Shown in pieces: positions 62,592 to 64,000 of a stretch of 64,000 nucleotides of DNA; position 1 is the stretch's first letter; every line of letters begins with the position of its first letter. The notes under the pieces are model-generated. The model saw only the letters and a list, made by a program, of their open reading frames with translations. It did not search any database and was not told where the DNA came from. Source of the DNA: Candidatus Woesearchaeota archaeon (GTDB lineage Archaea > Nanobdellota > Nanobdellia > Woesearchaeales > SM23-78); contig JAFGDD010000002.1 in NCBI GenBank assembly GCA_016932315.1, positions 1-64,000 on the forward strand, written 5' to 3'. The position numbers were made by a program, and so were the translations under genes.

Positions 62592-62723
62592 GTGAAATTA
62601 AACAAGAAAGCATACTTACACCACCCTGTTGTTGCAATCATTATAGGATTCTTAGTAGGATTGGTCCTGATGTGGCTAGTGTGCAAAGGAATCCTACATA
62701 TAGGCTCATTCAAGATTTGTTAA
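62592..62723 (+). CDS. 43-residue single-helix membrane protein
   Basis: GTG start at 62592 with AGGTGAT (62581-62587) four bases upstream. MKLNKKAYLHHPVVAIII, then a Gly/Leu-rich membrane helix and a short Cys-containing end. Too short for usual ORF lists; the ribosome binding site and a TATA-like ATTTATATAC upstream support it. Function unknown. Confidence 0.6.
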   Translation: MKLNKKAYLHHPVVAIIIGFLVGLVLMWLVCKGILHIGSFKIC

Positions 62724-62802
62724 AAAATATTTTTTATAACTATTTCTGACTGCATTAATTAGTTAAATAAGATGAAAAAATAATAAAAATAAAAAATTTA
62801 GT

Positions 62803-63744
62803 TTACCTTGCACGAATCTCCTCGTAACGGGCGAGACCGTAAATGTCCTTTAAGTGCTGGTAAAGCTCATTAAATAAAGTTTCCTGATGCTTCTTAATCT
62901 CTGCCAATTCAGCCTGAGGGAACTTCTCCTCTTCAAGCTTCTTATCAAGCTCAGGCAACTTGTCCTTGATGAAAGAAAGCATCTCGACGTACAAGTAAGT
63001 ATCCTTAGTGATTATGTCATAGACATAATCAGCCTCTATCTTCATGGAATCAAACACTTTCTTATCAATCTTAAAGATTCGCTCCAATTCCTTCTTAGCA
63101 TCATCAAACTTCTTTTCCTTCACCAAGTAAGCAATTTTGTCAAAGAAGCGATAAAGCTTGTCAATGCCGCGCATCTCTGACTTAACATACTTCTTCTCAA
63201 GCCTAGCCTCCCTCCTAATAGTGCGCTCAATACCCCTCTCAGACCTGAACTTCATCAAGAAATCCTGCCTAGTAACACCGGCAACATTATCAGACTTCAA
63301 ATAAGCCAAAACCCTCCTAATCTGGTCAGTCCTGGCGCGAATGTCGCTGCAAACTTGGTGCAAAGGATCATCAATCTTCCTCTTGTACTCATCAAATAAT
63401 TCCTTGTGCGAAGAAGCAAGCTGGTCAAGGAAAGGCTTTAATTGGTTATTCAAATCAACCTCCTTGCCAATAGCCTTCTCCTCCTCGTTAAGCAAGATGA
63501 GCTCGTCCTTCTCAATAATGTAAAGGTAATGCTCCTTCTTCTCAGCCAATCCGAGAATATGCTCAAAAGCATTCTTAACGCCGTCAATATCACCCTTATC
63601 AATAGCCTTCCTAAGCTTATCCTCATGCTCCTTCAAGTGCTTAGCAAACCTCTTCCTCCTCATCCTGCCAGCCAATCTCCTGACCTGCTGAGCCAAGCCA
63701 GCAGTAGTCCTCAAATGCATGAAATCAAGTTGTGTCGTTACCAT
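62803..63744 (-). CDS. Helical coiled-coil protein, unknown
   Basis: 313 residues, nearly all helix with many Lys/Glu/Leu heptads; basic N-terminus (RRLAGRMRRKRFAKHL). No signal or membrane segment. AGGTGA lies before the ATG. No family recognised. Length and layout resemble other archaeal helical scaffolds such as the protein at 7111, but they are not obviously related. Confidence 0.6.
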   Translation of the reverse strand: MVTTQLDFMHLRTTAGLAQQVRRLAGRMRRKRFAKHLKEHEDKLRKAIDKGDIDGVKNAFEHILGLAEKKEHYLYIIEKDELILLNEEEKAIGKEVDLNNQLKPFLDQLASSHKELFDEYKRKIDDPLHQVCSDIRARTDQIRRVLAYLKSDNVAGVTRQDFLMKFRSERGIERTIRREARLEKKYVKSEMRGIDKLYRFFDKIAYLVKEKKFDDAKKELERIFKIDKKVFDSMKIEADYVYDIITKDTYLYVEMLSFIKDKLPELDKKLEEEKFPQAELAEIKKHQETLFNELYQHLKDIYGLARYEEIRAR

Positions 63745-63785
63745 TCTTAATTCACCTGCTTATTTTTCTTCACCTCTTATGATCA

Positions 63786-64000
63786 TTAATTGAGTTTAAG
63801 TAATGATTCACTTTCTTTTTGTTCAATATGCTGAATTATTTTAACAGCCATTTCAATATAATCAGTTATTTGCTTATGGGTGTAAGTTAAATTGCCTATT
63901 TCTTTAAATTGCGTCAAGGCCTCTCCATTATCAGCTTTTAATAATTCATCTTTTATTTTACCAGTGGATTCATTATGGGATTGAACTGCTTTTTGAAGAA
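63786..64000 (-). CDS. C-terminal part of an unknown helical protein (partial)
   Basis: An open frame runs from the window edge to a stop at 63786 on the minus strand. About 70 residues, helical and Gln/Lys-rich, ending SLLKLN. The start is outside the window. It is upstream of the helical gene 62803-63744 on the same strand, with 41 bases between. Confidence 0.5.
   Translation of the reverse strand, partial: LQKAVQSHNESTGKIKDELLKADNGEALTQFKEIGNLTYTHKQITDYIEMAVKIIQHIEQKESESLLKLN

Overview
The window is archaeal chromosome. It carries the diphthamide genes dph5 and dph6, a membrane-anchored LonB, Kae1, the uL1-uL10-P1 ribosomal operon, eL33 (L35Ae), prefoldin alpha, FtsY, a geranylgeranyl-reductase-type flavoprotein, an Lhr helicase, TrmB and Lrp regulators, class III (archaellin-type) signal peptides and intron-containing tRNAs. 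Most genes either have a TATA-like box 25-30 bases before the start codon (leaderless style) or a GGAGG/GGTGA ribosome binding site. Compact genes, many short unknown proteins and a modest share of central metabolism suggest a DPANN archaeon, with the Woesearchaeota/Pacearchaeota group as a guess. The lineage cannot be proven from this window.

Layout. 1-490: 3' end of 23S rRNA with no 5S gene behind it. 0.65-4.6 kb: two exported/anchored proteins, a TrmB regulator, a tandem paralog pair, and two overlapping ORFs that look like halves of one ferritin-like protein. 5-8 kb: ribosomal stalk operon and a coiled-coil protein. 8-17 kb: dph5, a pilin-like protein, an NFACT-R protein, a large Cys-rich surface protein, lonB and a lamin-tail surface protein. 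17-31 kb: TPR proteins, a Ca2+/H+ antiporter, kae1, Nudix, dph6, an AAA ATPase, a radical-SAM activase, a TctA-like transporter, speD and a RibL-type nucleotidyltransferase. 31.3-36.2 kb: a tight four-gene operon (class I methyltransferase, B12-binding radical SAM, unknown protein, second radical SAM) divergent from a double-module Lrp regulator. 36-47 kb: tyrS, GDPD, tRNA-His with hisS, alaX, a secreted MltB-like lytic transglycosylase, a sugar-phosphate/SDR pair, and an oxidative-stress operon (Fur/PerR, rubrerythrin, superoxide reductase, Ogg2). 46.6-54 kb: a candidate structured RNA, geranylgeranyl reductase, ftsY, prefoldin, scpA, a tRNA-Val with two non-canonical introns, a frameshifted mazG, nth and zinc-ribbon proteins. 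54-64 kb: Lhr, small membrane proteins, glutamate dehydrogenase, endonuclease IV, eL33, a methyltransferase and helical proteins.

The strongest unexplained signal is a family of about ten intergenic elements, roughly 100-200 bp each. Each is closed by a long inverted repeat whose arm sequence differs from copy to copy but stays self-complementary. Most share an inner C-tract/G-tract/CRA/C-tract core and a second CAGCC...GGCTG arm. At least one copy is flanked by an exact 11-bp direct repeat. They behave like either mobile structured elements or structured RNAs.

All assignments are from reading the sequence and its translations. No database search was possible.
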